Below are positions 7,079 through 17,000 of a stretch of DNA of 64,000 bases, in pieces. Source of the DNA: Penumbrarchaeum sp964445525 (GTDB lineage: Archaea; Thermoplasmatota; Penumbrarchaeia; Penumbrarchaeales; Penumbrarchaeaceae). A program made the translations under genes and the position numbers. The first letter of the stretch is position 1, and each line of letters starts with the position of its first letter. The notes beneath the pieces are model-generated. The model was not told the DNA's origin and ran no database searches. It saw only the letters and a program-made list of their open reading frames with translations. The stretch lies in the NCBI GenBank assembly GCA_964445525.1, contig CAYULA010000006.1:1-64000 (forward strand), in the 5' to 3' direction.

Positions 7079-10000
7079 ATGCGGTCGAGTTTTTCATTCC
7101 AGGTTGCAGTCTTGACAATTGCATTTCTGTTGATCATACCCATTTCACAGTTCTCAACAGAGGGAAACGGCATCAATGATGAAAACAAAATCAAAGCGAC
7201 ACCAAAGAGAGGGTCCGCCGATCCTTCGGAATGGACCATGTACATGGGAGATCTGACTCACCAGGGTTATTCCCCATCCCCCATTCCGATGAAAAACGAT
7301 ACGAAAATACTCTGGGGAAATAGGATAGATCAGCTCCTTGCATTTACATCTCCCGTGGTCTGGAACGGAGTGGTCTATGTCGGCTCTGGCAATGGATACA
7401 TGAGAGGATTCGATATAGATACGGGCGAGGAGGTATTCAGTGTCAATATCGGTTCGTACAAGATCCAGTCGGCTGCCGCAATCGACAACGGGACAATCTA
7501 CTTCGGTGCGAGCAACGGACATCTCTACGGATTCAGGATATCGGATAGTGCAAAGGTCACGGATGTGAACCTGCAGGGGAGGGATATTTTCAGTTCCCCC
7601 TTGATCTTTGGCAACAGGGCTTACATAGGAGTCCTGGGGGCCTCGCTCAATAATCACAGGTTCCATGCCGTGGACCTGTCAACCAATTCCATAAACTGGA
7701 CCCTTACCATGGATGAAGAAGAGAACTTCTACGGTTTCAAGGAAACCGCAGCCTATCACAATGGCAGGATATACATAGGCGAGGGCAACGGGACCTTCTA
7801 CTGCCTGGATGAGAACGGATTCTGGGACGGCAATGACGGATACCTGTCGGAGACGAATACAAGTTTGACCTCTCCTGACATAATCTGGAAATGGGAGAAT
7901 CCCATCGCCATATCCACCGATCCCATGATTGCCGAAGGAAAGGTTTACTTCGGCATAGTAACCGGGGACCTATACTGTCTGGATGCGGATACGGGTTCGG
8001 AATTATGGACCAAGGAGGTGGGGAGAGGGGAGAGGGGATTCCAATCATGTCCCGCCTACAAGGATGGGAGGGTGTACACAACGGCACGTAATTATTACAA
8101 CAACATCGACGGTGCATCGGTTTTCTCCCTTGACGCCTCTACAGGCCGCCAGATCTGGAGGTTCAATATCACGGGCCAGGTGATCACCGAGTCATCACCC
8201 ATAGTTGTGGACGGCGCACTGGTTTTCGGATCGAGAAACAAGAAATTGTACTGCATATCCACAATAGAGGAGAACATTGCAGACGAGGACAGGATTATCT
8301 GGACGAATATAACGGGATTCAGGATCACTTCAACACCGGCAGTTGCCGACGGTAGGATTTTCGTATCCACGGAGCCGATTTCCAATTTCGGAAAACTTAT
8401 CGCAATTGGAGCTCCGGACCCCAGAATCAACAATGTTTGGATATCGGATCCTGCACCTTTTGAGGGTGAAAGGGTTACCATAGGCGCCGGGATCCTGAAC
8501 AACGCCACTGTTGACTGCACCGCCAGATTGGAATTCACCGCATCCACATTCAACAACTCAAGACAGGAAATCATCGGTTCGATTGATAATGTTACGATAC
8601 CAATAAATGTGAAAACTGTAATAGAGATCAACTGGACAGTGGAGAGCGGTTTCGATTTCTTTGCCGTATTCATCAAAGATGTGATACCTGAGGACAGGAA
8701 CCTTCTGAACAATTTCGGCTCGGAAGACCTGCTGGTAAGACTTCCACTGACAAACACATGGACTACTTCAGGTTCCGGACCTGGCAGGCGTGGAGGCGCG
8801 GGAGAGAGTCTCGACAGCAACCGCAGCTTCTGGTCTTTAAACCTTGAAAATACGTGGGAGGGAGATCCGGAAAGCATATTCTACGAAGGATTTCACGGAA
8901 ATGGCTCCATATCTGCTTCCGGTGCCGCAATCTATCTTTCAGATCCCTCCGGGGACCTTGTTGCCTACAACACAACACCCGATGCGGACGGGAAACCGGG
9001 TCTTTTCTGGAGGTACTCCAATTCCTCTGTTACAATGTTGGGCAGACCGGTCATCCTTGCGGACAGGGACCAGACCTTTTCCGGTTTCAACAGAATATTC
9101 TCCTACGGCGATGATGGTGCAATATGGGCATTCGACTGGGCAGGTTTCAGGGACGGGGAGAATGATGGACCCTATATAGGGGAAAGCATCACTGGAGCAA
9201 CAAGCGGAGACGTCGTCTGGAGGACACAGATTCCATCTCCTCCATCAATGCCTCTGACCCTCGGCGGCGGTAACCTGATTGTGGCCTCTACCGATGGAAA
9301 TCTCAGGGGTATTGATGACGACACGGGAAACATACTCTGGTCGAGACCCATCGAGCAAACCGACATCATACTGTCGGATATGATAGAGGTCTTCATTGTC
9401 AAGTCCGACGGGGTTGAGGTTGTTGATCCCAACACCGGGGACCTTCTCAGATCCATGGGTTTGAATATCCCATATGATTCCAGAATCACCTCGGCAAGCC
9501 TTGTGAAGGAAGGTTTGCTTGTTCAGGGAGAGAACACCACATCCCTATACGACAATGACTTGTCGGACGGTATCGACGAGGGTATCAAGGATAATTCGAC
9601 TGATTCCGATCTGATATGGACCAGGAGTTTTGAGCTTCCAATCGAGAGCCCGCCTTCGATATCGCCAGTTGGAGGATTGGTAGGGTTGGTATCCGGAGGA
9701 AGGGTATGGTTCCATCACCTTACCAACGGTACCGAGATATCCAACCTGACTGTATTTGGTCAGCTAAGCGGGAGGATCATCTCAGGAGGCGATTCATTCT
9801 ACCTGGTAACTGGATCAGCTCCCTGGACCGTGAGATCATTCGTAAGAAACGACCTGGGCAAATTCGAACCTGCCTGGACCCTGGAACTTGAATCGGAACC
9901 CAGGGGTGAGCTGGTTGTGGAGGGGAATCATATGTATATCTCCCTCAAAAACGGCATGATTCTTTCGATAGGAGCTGACAATAATCCCCCGCTTGCAAAG

Positions 10001-11518
10001 ATTCAGAGTCCAGGGAACGGAATCATGGTATTCCCCGATGAGGTTGTCACTCTTGATGCAACAGGATCGACGGACCTGGAAGGGGATCCTTTGACATATG
10101 TTTGGACACTGGAGGGAATCCCAGGCTCCTTATATGAAGGACCGGATTCGATCACAAATGTGATCCTTTCCGGTGTGGTAGGAAGGAAGAATCTGATACT
10201 AAGGGTATACGACGACATGAGAGCTTTCGGGGAAGCTTCGGTCAATGTGACGGTCCTCAAGAGGATCACCTCCCCGGATTTCCAGGATTTCCTTTACGAT
10301 ATCAACGTTCACATGTCTTACGGGATTTCCGAGGCCTCAGGAAGGGGCCTGATCAATGTTAGCGTTCCCTCCACCCTTCCTGAGAGGAAGGGGACCGTTT
10401 TCGTCTGCAGCCTGGATTTCGTCACATGGCCCGTATATGCCCAGTACAGATTTGAATGGGCCAATGTTACCATAGGTTACGGTGACAAGGAGTTCCGGGA
10501 TAGAATCCACGAGAAGAATATGGGTGTTTTCTATCTTGATGGCGAGGTATGGAAGAAAGCCCCGGAATCCGGGGTGGACCTTGAAAATAAGAGTGTGTAC
10601 GGTAATTTTTCATCACTGAGGTCCGGAACTTATGCAATAGGAATACTGGACAACAATGCACCCGAATTGAGACATCATCCCACAGACGATTATCGGTTCA
10701 AGATGATGGAATCCACGAATTACAGGTTCAGGATCGAATACAGGGATGCGGACAATGATCTCCCCCTGGAGATCAAGCTGGTAATAGACAACAGATCCGA
10801 ATACATCCTCACCGACGAGGGATTCGCATCTTCTGTTACCAGGTATACCTTCCATTCAGTTTCCAATGTTGAACTGGAGCCGGGAGAACACTCTTACTAC
10901 TTTGAGGCGGATGACGGATACTTCATAATCAGAACCGGCCATTATGATATCGAGGTGGGCAACAATCCACCCGTTGTGAACATACTCGGGCCGACATCCA
11001 TAGTAAGAACCGGAGATGATGTCCTTTTCGATGGTTCGGGAAGCTACGATCCCGACGGAGATGATATAACCTTTTCCTGGGATTTCGATAACAGGGACGG
11101 AATCCAGAGAGAGGATGTGGATCCCAAGGTCACACACGTGTACCTGGAAGAGGGAAATTATATCGTCACCCTAACCGTCTCGGACAACAGCGACGAAACA
11201 TCCAGGACCATCAGCATCACGGTCCTTGATGAGGATGAGAATGGATCCAGCGAAGTCCCCACGGAGGTCTGGTTGGGGATCATAGTCGTGATGGGAATAC
11301 TCATCCTTGCAATCGTAATTTTCATAGTGATCTCAAGGCGTGGGCATGAGGAACAAACGGACCTCCAAAAGAAGTTCGAAGGGAGATGGACATGTCCCGA
11401 ATGCGGAACCAGGGTACCCAACGGGGTCGAGGAATGCCCCACTTGCGATTACATCTACGATCCCATGGATTTCGAGGATGAGGATGAATTGGAATTCGAT
11501 GAACTGGATGAGATGTGA
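7079..11518 (+). CDS. Secreted PQQ-type beta-propeller and PKD-domain membrane protein with cytosolic zinc ribbon
   Basis: A 1479-residue type I membrane protein. A signal peptide covers about residues 1-25. A PQQ/quinoprotein-like beta-propeller, with repeats of the form VVYVGSGNGYMRGFDIDTGE, fills roughly residues 45-450, and a second propeller-like block follows around 600-950. Two PKD domains begin with PPLAKIQSPGNG (about 975) and PPVVNILGPTS (about 1305), the latter containing GSYDPDGDDITFSWDFD. One membrane helix near 1395-1420 is followed by a tail of about 70 residues holding CPECG and CPTC (a zinc ribbon) and an acidic end. The ATG at 7079 has GGAG 8 bases upstream and opens the signal peptide; an in-frame ATG at 7034 would put 15 residues before it. 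Probably a cell-surface or adhesion protein; no enzyme activity is implied. Confidence 0.82.
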   Translation: MRSSFSFQVAVLTIAFLLIIPISQFSTEGNGINDENKIKATPKRGSADPSEWTMYMGDLTHQGYSPSPIPMKNDTKILWGNRIDQLLAFTSPVVWNGVVYVGSGNGYMRGFDIDTGEEVFSVNIGSYKIQSAAAIDNGTIYFGASNGHLYGFRISDSAKVTDVNLQGRDIFSSPLIFGNRAYIGVLGASLNNHRFHAVDLSTNSINWTLTMDEEENFYGFKETAAYHNGRIYIGEGNGTFYCLDENGFWDGNDGYLSETNTSLTSPDIIWKWENPIAISTDPMIAEGKVYFGIVTGDLYCLDADTGSELWTKEVGRGERGFQSCPAYKDGRVYTTARNYYNNIDGASVFSLDASTGRQIWRFNITGQVITESSPIVVDGALVFGSRNKKLYCISTIEENIADEDRIIWTNITGFRITSTPAVADGRIFVSTEPISNFGKLIAIGAPDPRINNVWISDPAPFEGERVTIGAGILNNATVDCTARLEFTASTFNNSRQEIIGSIDNVTIPINVKTVIEINWTVESGFDFFAVFIKDVIPEDRNLLNNFGSEDLLVRLPLTNTWTTSGSGPGRRGGAGESLDSNRSFWSLNLENTWEGDPESIFYEGFHGNGSISASGAAIYLSDPSGDLVAYNTTPDADGKPGLFWRYSNSSVTMLGRPVILADRDQTFSGFNRIFSYGDDGAIWAFDWAGFRDGENDGPYIGESITGATSGDVVWRTQIPSPPSMPLTLGGGNLIVASTDGNLRGIDDDTGNILWSRPIEQTDIILSDMIEVFIVKSDGVEVVDPNTGDLLRSMGLNIPYDSRITSASLVKEGLLVQGENTTSLYDNDLSDGIDEGIKDNSTDSDLIWTRSFELPIESPPSISPVGGLVGLVSGGRVWFHHLTNGTEISNLTVFGQLSGRIISGGDSFYLVTGSAPWTVRSFVRNDLGKFEPAWTLELESEPRGELVVEGNHMYISLKNGMILSIGADNNPPLAKIQSPGNGIMVFPDEVVTLDATGSTDLEGDPLTYVWTLEGIPGSLYEGPDSITNVILSGVVGRKNLILRVYDDMRAFGEASVNVTVLKRITSPDFQDFLYDINVHMSYGISEASGRGLINVSVPSTLPERKGTVFVCSLDFVTWPVYAQYRFEWANVTIGYGDKEFRDRIHEKNMGVFYLDGEVWKKAPESGVDLENKSVYGNFSSLRSGTYAIGILDNNAPELRHHPTDDYRFKMMESTNYRFRIEYRDADNDLPLEIKLVIDNRSEYILTDEGFASSVTRYTFHSVSNVELEPGEHSYYFEADDGYFIIRTGHYDIEVGNNPPVVNILGPTSIVRTGDDVLFDGSGSYDPDGDDITFSWDFDNRDGIQREDVDPKVTHVYLEEGNYIVTLTVSDNSDETSRTISITVLDEDENGSSEVPTEVWLGIIVVMGILILAIVIFIVISRRGHEEQTDLQKKFEGRWTCPECGTRVPNGVEECPTCDYIYDPMDFEDEDELEFDELDEM

Positions 11519-11580
11519 TCCCGAATCTGCCAACCTATAAATATCAGAACAAATATCGGCCTAAACCGCGAGGTGTCCAT

Positions 11581-11778
11581 ATGGGAAATATCAGACCCAC
11601 GTTCATAAAAAGGTCGGCAATCGAGATACTCAAGGTATATCCCGACCAGTTCACAGACGACTTCGAGGAGAACAAACAGTTCCTCTCGAAGGTCGCCGAT
11701 TTCCGATCAAAGAGCCTCAGAAACAAGGTTGCCGGCTACATTACGAGATACCGGCACGTTCTTGCCAACAAGATCTGA
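11581..11778 (+). CDS. rps17e: 30S ribosomal protein S17e
   Basis: A 65-residue small-subunit ribosomal protein found only in archaea and eukaryotes. The start MGNIRPTFIKRSAIE and the C-terminal RNKVAGYITRYRH are characteristic. The ATG at 11581 is preceded by GAGGTG 5 bases upstream and by a CTATAAATATC box about 40 bases upstream. The upstream in-frame extension of 22 residues is not conserved in the family and crosses the promoter. It is a single gene between the PQQ-type surface protein and a candidate small RNA. Confidence 0.95.
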   Translation: MGNIRPTFIKRSAIEILKVYPDQFTDDFEENKQFLSKVADFRSKSLRNKVAGYITRYRHVLANKI

Positions 11779-11840
11779 ATAGGGTCACTTTCGGCCACCT
11801 CCCCGGCTTCTCCTTATAAATCCATTTTTTCTTTTCCAGA

Positions 11841-11912
11841 CTGTATGAGGTCAGGCCCGCTCGGGCCTCCCGCATGCATCCCTAACCGAGGGCGGGGTTT
11901 AATCCCCTTTTT
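11841..11912 (+). ncRNA. Candidate small RNA with its own TATA box and terminator
   Basis: A TTATAAAT box (11814-11821) is followed 26 bases later by a GC-rich stretch that stands out from its AT-rich surroundings. A hairpin AGGCCC-GCTC-GGGCCT spans 11853-11868, a second pairing joins CCCGC (11869-11873) with GCGGG (11892-11896), and a competing hairpin GGGG-TTTAAT-CCCC (11894-11907) runs into TTTTT. The last two share bases, as in an attenuator. It does not fold as a tRNA and no known family is recognised. It could also be a leader for the zinc-ribbon gene at 11983. Confidence 0.35.
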
Positions 11913-11982
11913 CCCCGTCCACTTATCTACTTTTTTTAAACTTTGAACGAACCTTTTTCTAATTAGACCTCAATCCATCGTC

Positions 11983-12435
11983 ATGGGGAGGTCATCATCG
12001 AGGAAACCCCGTTACAGGATTCCAAGTAGAGACCTTGTTGAAGAGGCAATATTAAATGTCCTCAACGAGGCTTTTACTGTCAGGTCTCAAACCCTGTTTC
12101 ACAGACTCGTACTTGCCAGACTCAAGAATATGGACGGGGGAAAATACAGGCTATCGGCCAGGAGGCTAAGGAGAATAGCAGCCGGTTTGAAAGATGTTGA
12201 CCTGATAATACACTGCAGGGAGGGGGGGAGAATGAACAGGAGGAAGATCTGCCCAGTCTGCGGAAGCAGAATGGATGATATTCAGAACAGCACACTTTAC
12301 GGGTGGAAAGTGAATACAGGCAAGACCTGTCCCACCTGCTCTTACTGGACAGGAGCAAGGAGAAGGATCCCTATCAGGTATGTCTTCACGACGGAGAAGG
12401 AGAATTACATCGGGGAGAACATGGAGGGGGCCTGA
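11983..12435 (+). CDS. Small basic protein with helical N-terminus and C-terminal zinc ribbon
   Basis: A 150-residue protein of unrecognised family. Residues 1-80 are basic and helical and could form a winged-helix-like domain: LVEEAILNVLNEAFTVRSQ is followed by YRLSARRLRRIAAGL. Residues 88-125 carry CPVCGSRMDD and CPTCSY, a zinc ribbon of the CXXC-x27-CXXC type. A DNA- or RNA-binding regulatory role is plausible but inferred. Its stop TGA overlaps the ATG of the next gene (TGATG form), so the TPR protein is translationally coupled to it. Confidence 0.65.
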   Translation: MGRSSSRKPRYRIPSRDLVEEAILNVLNEAFTVRSQTLFHRLVLARLKNMDGGKYRLSARRLRRIAAGLKDVDLIIHCREGGRMNRRKICPVCGSRMDDIQNSTLYGWKVNTGKTCPTCSYWTGARRRIPIRYVFTTEKENYIGENMEGA

Positions 12436-13211
12436 TGGAGGAGGGATTCCTGAAAGCCCTGGAGAAGAACGATCTCGATCGGGCAGAGGAAATCCTGGAG
12501 AATATGAAGGAAAAGTTGCCAAGGACCAGGTTCCTTTACCTGGAGGGACTGGTATACGAAAAAATGGGAGATTTGAAGGAAGCTTTGAAGAAATTCGATA
12601 TGGCCCTGGTTCTCCACCTGTCCGATCACACTCTCTGGATGGCAAAAGCAAGGACCCTGCTCGAACTTGAGTCTCTGGACATGGCAAAGAGGGCGGCTGA
12701 GAGGGCATGCAGACTCAAGAACGAGGATCCTGATGCTCACCTGCTGCTATCTGAGATCTTGTACAGGATGAAGGAATATCCCAACGCCGAAAAAGAGATT
12801 GATTCCTCCCTGAACATCGGTAAGAAATCCGCCCCGGCATTAACACTGAAAGGAATACTGGTTTCCATAAACAAACAGGATTACAGACTCGCATTGACCT
12901 ACTTCGATTCTGCCATAGATACGGACGAGTTTTACGGCAGGGCATGGACCAACAGGGGCATTGCCCTGAAGGAGATAGGAGATAGGGACGGAGCCGTGTT
13001 CTCATTTCAGAAGGGTCTGCTGATTAACCCGGGAGACAAGAATGCCAGGAAGATGCTTGTAAAGATGGGACACAAATCATTCGTCCGGAGCACAAAAGAA
13101 AATGGATCCATGCCTGAGGAAGATGAATGGAACGAAACGGATGAGGGTGATGAACAATCCGATGATGACCTCGAGGAGATGGATGAATGGGAGGAATGGG
13201 GTGATCAGTAG
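12435..13211 (+). CDS. TPR-repeat protein with acidic C-terminus
   Basis: A 258-residue cytosolic protein made of about five to six tetratricopeptide repeats; YLEGLVYEKMGDLKEALKKF and GRAWTNRGIALKEIGDRDGA show the TPR pattern with G8, A20 and P-type spacing. The last 30 residues are almost all Asp, Glu and Trp. The start at 12435 overlaps the stop of the zinc-ribbon gene by one base; longer in-frame starts reach back into that gene and are unlikely. TPR proteins bind other proteins. The 3' end overlaps the convergent acyltransferase gene by 7 bases. Confidence 0.8.
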   Translation: MEEGFLKALEKNDLDRAEEILENMKEKLPRTRFLYLEGLVYEKMGDLKEALKKFDMALVLHLSDHTLWMAKARTLLELESLDMAKRAAERACRLKNEDPDAHLLLSEILYRMKEYPNAEKEIDSSLNIGKKSAPALTLKGILVSINKQDYRLALTYFDSAIDTDEFYGRAWTNRGIALKEIGDRDGAVFSFQKGLLINPGDKNARKMLVKMGHKSFVRSTKENGSMPEEDEWNETDEGDEQSDDDLEEMDEWEEWGDQ

Positions 13212-13864
13212 GGATAATCCTGTTCCACGAGTTCGGCTATTCCCCGCATCACGGTATCGGTGACCTCTCTCAGTACATCCTTGTCCTCTTCTTTTCCCAT
13301 ATATTCATCGAACCTGATGGGGTTGCCGATATTTATTGAAACGATCCTTTTCAGTTTTGGCATGTGATCTCCTTTGGGCATAAGGAGGTGGGTTCCCCAT
13401 ATTCCCACCGGAACCACCGGTACGCCTGTCCATAGGGCGAGTTTGGCAACACCGACCTTTCCCTTGCCGAGATGGAATCCGTCACCTCTTGTTCCTTCGG
13501 GGTATATGATCAGATTGTGACCTTTCCTTATGTAATCGGCTCCCCTCTTCAGGGACTCATCAGCAGCGGGACCCTTGCCACGGTCAACGGGGATCGCCTG
13601 GAACCTTCGGGCAAGGAGTCTGAATATAAGCTTGCCCTGGAACCAGTGCTTCCTGTCTGCAAAGAAGTGAGTTTTTCGGTGGGTTGACATAACGATCGGT
13701 GGCATTACCGCAAACTCATCGAGGTGGCTGTTATGATTGACAGCGAATATATATGGCGTATCCCGGGAAAGATTTTCCCTGCCGCTTTCTTCCTTTATCA
13801 TTCTCCATCTGAGCAGAGGGAGGAGGAACATTCTCTCAGGAAGCAGGTAAACACCCATCGCCAT
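13205..13864 (-). CDS. PlsC-like glycerolipid acyltransferase
   Basis: A 219-residue member of the lysophosphatidate acyltransferase family. The HX4D catalytic motif is in NHNSHLDEFAV (about residue 45), the second motif in RFQAIPVDRGKG, and the substrate-binding motif in IIYPEGTRGDG; VPVVPVGIWG is the fourth block. Known PlsC enzymes acylate glycerol-phosphate at the membrane to make ester lipids, whereas archaea use ether lipids, so its real acceptor is open. The ATG at 13864 lies 26-29 bases after an AAATATATC box on the minus strand (about 13889-13898), fitting a leaderless mRNA; upstream TTG/ATG codons at 13915-13912 precede that box. A fused hydrophobic N-terminal region may anchor it. 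Confidence 0.82.
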   Translation of the reverse strand: MAMGVYLLPERMFLLPLLRWRMIKEESGRENLSRDTPYIFAVNHNSHLDEFAVMPPIVMSTHRKTHFFADRKHWFQGKLIFRLLARRFQAIPVDRGKGPAADESLKRGADYIRKGHNLIIYPEGTRGDGFHLGKGKVGVAKLALWTGVPVVPVGIWGTHLLMPKGDHMPKLKRIVSINIGNPIRFDEYMGKEEDKDVLREVTDTVMRGIAELVEQDYPY

Positions 13865-14097
13865 GGTTGTTCTGAAGAAGAAAATGATAGATATATTTGT
13901 CGTCTGTAACATCAATGAAAATCGTCAAGTCGATGAAATATTCCAATTGTAATAATATTGTTGAATTCCAGAAGTAGCCAGAAAATAGTATACAAACTCA
14001 TAAATCCATATCATGCCCATTTTATATATAAGAAAGTCTTTGATGCATGCAGGGGTTTCGTGGAGAAATCGTTCTAGCTGAAAAAGAGGTGTTCAGT

Positions 14098-17000
14098 ATG
14101 GGTAATATAGGAAAGATAGTGGGGGTTCTGCTTATCGTGGTAGCCCTGATAGCCGCGGGGTTTGGAGCATTCTTTATGCTTTACCTCGCACCGAATCAAG
14201 CCGAGGAATCGACATTTCCATCCGACTTTGACGAGCACAACCTTTACGGTGGACGACTGGAGAGGTTGAATACCTCCTCCGGACAGGTGGAAGAGGTCGA
14301 TTTCACCATCGACAGAAGGATACAGGCAAAGGAGGAGCTGTCGGGTGGCAAGCTCAGACTCGAGGAAAACATAATGGGAATTGAAAATGGTACCGAAAAT
14401 GAGGTTCCCGAACTGAAAAAACACAACATATACGAGATAGACGAGAAATCAATCCATTTATACCTTTATGAGGACCTCATGACGGGTGCAAGAGTGGAAT
14501 ACACGGATAATGACGATGTTCAGTGGATATTTCCCCATCCTGTTGACAAGGACGAGGATTACAATGTCTTCAACATGAACATCCTCGATTATTCAGAGGC
14601 CACCTACCTTGGAAAGGAGGATAAATTCTCAGTTGAGTGTTATATTTTCAGAGGTGAGGAGGTAAACTACGAGATACCAATCCCTCCGTCCACGGCGGCC
14701 AAACTGGGATCTCTTGCAGATAATTCAACAATGATGCTCACCCTCTGGGAAAAAGCCTGGGTACATCCCCTGACCGGATCCATAATCGATTATGCCAAGG
14801 AGATCAATACCTATCTTTATCTTCCCGAGCTTCCGGATGTGCCGGAGATCAAATATCCCTCCGATCTAACCTCAACAACGGGTTTCGATGGAGAACTGGT
14901 CCTCTTCGATCAGGCCACAGCCTCCTTCATGACTTATGAGGGAATATCCGTTGAGAGATACCTTGAAGTGGTCGGCGAGAACGGCTACAACCTCACTTCC
15001 AATGAGACCGTTACAGCCACAACAGCCGAGGGAGATCCGATACCCTTGCTGAATTCCAATATTCAGGTTGTATTCGACGCAAGGGACGGCACCCATCAGG
15101 GAATGGGCAGAAGCGGACATTACCTCTTCTCCCCTCAGGGAGCCGAACAGAGGAACTACTCGATCTGGGATGACGGTTTCCAGGGGGAAGTAAATGCCGA
15201 ATATATCGGCCAGGAGACCGAAATGTTCGGTGACCTGACCGCCAACATCTATCATATCTATGTTGAGAACGAGACCTATGCTGCGGGCGGATATGCTACC
15301 CTGGACATGACCTACTGGGTTGAGGAAATGTCCGGAATTGTACTCGACGTTAACAAGAAGATGTGGGTGTGGAGGCCCCAGGATGCAAGGAGGCTCCCCG
15401 CAGATACGGATATGATAAACAAGACCGTCACACTGAATGCAACCATCAACTCGAAAAACCCACTTACAATGGATGAGACCCCCATGGAGATATATGTTGA
15501 ACAGGTGATCAACTGCTCCGGATATACCAACATGACCATGGGAGTGGCCAAGATCACGGAGACGGTCACCAAATATCTCCCTGACGGAACAATGATGGCT
15601 CCGCCAACCGTTACACAATTCGGAGTGGACGCATACACAATGGATTATGTTTTCGTCGACGGGTGGTCAACAATGGACAGGGACGGTCAGTTCACATTCC
15701 CCATCGGACTCCTAAATGAGACTGGAGAGGTTACTCCCCAGTTCCTGATGTACAATTCGGACCTCGGTATGTCCTTCCCGACAATCCTGGTCGAGGAGAA
15801 GATGATTGACGGCATGGAAGTAGCAGTCTACGAGATGAACCTCTCGGAAATTCCCCTGACATACGAACAGGTGATGGGAATTCTGGGACAGGATCCCGGT
15901 CTGCCAGGTGCCTCCGGATTATATGGTTGCGTCTATGAATACCATGTCGAGGTCGATACCGGAACAATGCTGGATATCGTCAGAGACGTGACAATACAGC
16001 TGGTTCCGCCTTCCTACGATTTCCTCTGGGATAATCTGAATTCCACAACCGTATTCAAGGGAGAGATGATGGGAGAAAACATTACCGTTACCCAGACATT
16101 GATGGGAAGTGATTCGGGAGAAGGAACCACGCTAATTGATGTATACAAAACATACATGTACGACAACGGGACCGAATTCCTTCCGCCAATGACAGGCGAG
16201 GCTCTAATCAACACCTCATCCCATGAGATGTTGTATCCCAACGGAACGGGGATGGGAGTATACTTGCTGTTTCCCAAATCGCCGACCGATCCTGCATATC
16301 CCATGATGAATGATTTCGGCGGGATCATCTTCACGGGTGCAGCTGTTCGGGGTCTGGAAACCCTGACTACAGTTGCATACAATTTCTCCGAAACTCAGCC
16401 TGTGGATGCAGCGGTCTTCGGAATGCCCGGGGTTAACGTCAACATGACGCTGGGAATGAACTACCAGGTGGACAAGTTCACAGGATTGGTTCTGGACACC
16501 AATGTGGAGATCTTCCTGGAGAACAATTCCATGAACTTCACCAGTGAGATGACATTCCTCTCCCAGAATGATCCCCAGGAGATGGCGATGAAGAATGCGG
16601 TTATGGCATGGGCAATTCAGCAAACACCCAGGAATGTACTGGAAATTTCAATGGAACTCTACGAACCCGAAGCGCAGGCAGCCATGATGAAGGCTGGGGC
16701 AACAACCCAGCTTTTAAAGATAGCAGACGGAGTAGAACCCGCAATGATGCTTGACATATCCTTCAACGAAACCACCAAGGCAGAACTTGTCCAGAGAGCC
16801 ACAGCCACCGTAGCCCAGCTGAAACAGCTCCCGGCATTGATAGGAGCTCATCAGTTGAATGATCTCTTGAACTCAAGGGAAAATAAGGTTCTCCACGTCT
16901 ATTACAAGAAGGTGGACAGGGATGAGGACCTCAACGAGTTCGAGGATATCGACGGATCGGTTGAATACTGGGCAGACATCGCAAAGGACAAGGATGCCGA

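Noticed and set aside
12303..12434. Upstream extension of the TPR gene
   Set aside because: Lies inside the zinc-ribbon gene in another frame; the TGATG overlap gives the natural start.
14872..15618. 248-codon antisense frame in the PorA-like gene
   Set aside because: Mirror of a biased plus-strand gene; His/Gly-rich composition and no recognisable motif.
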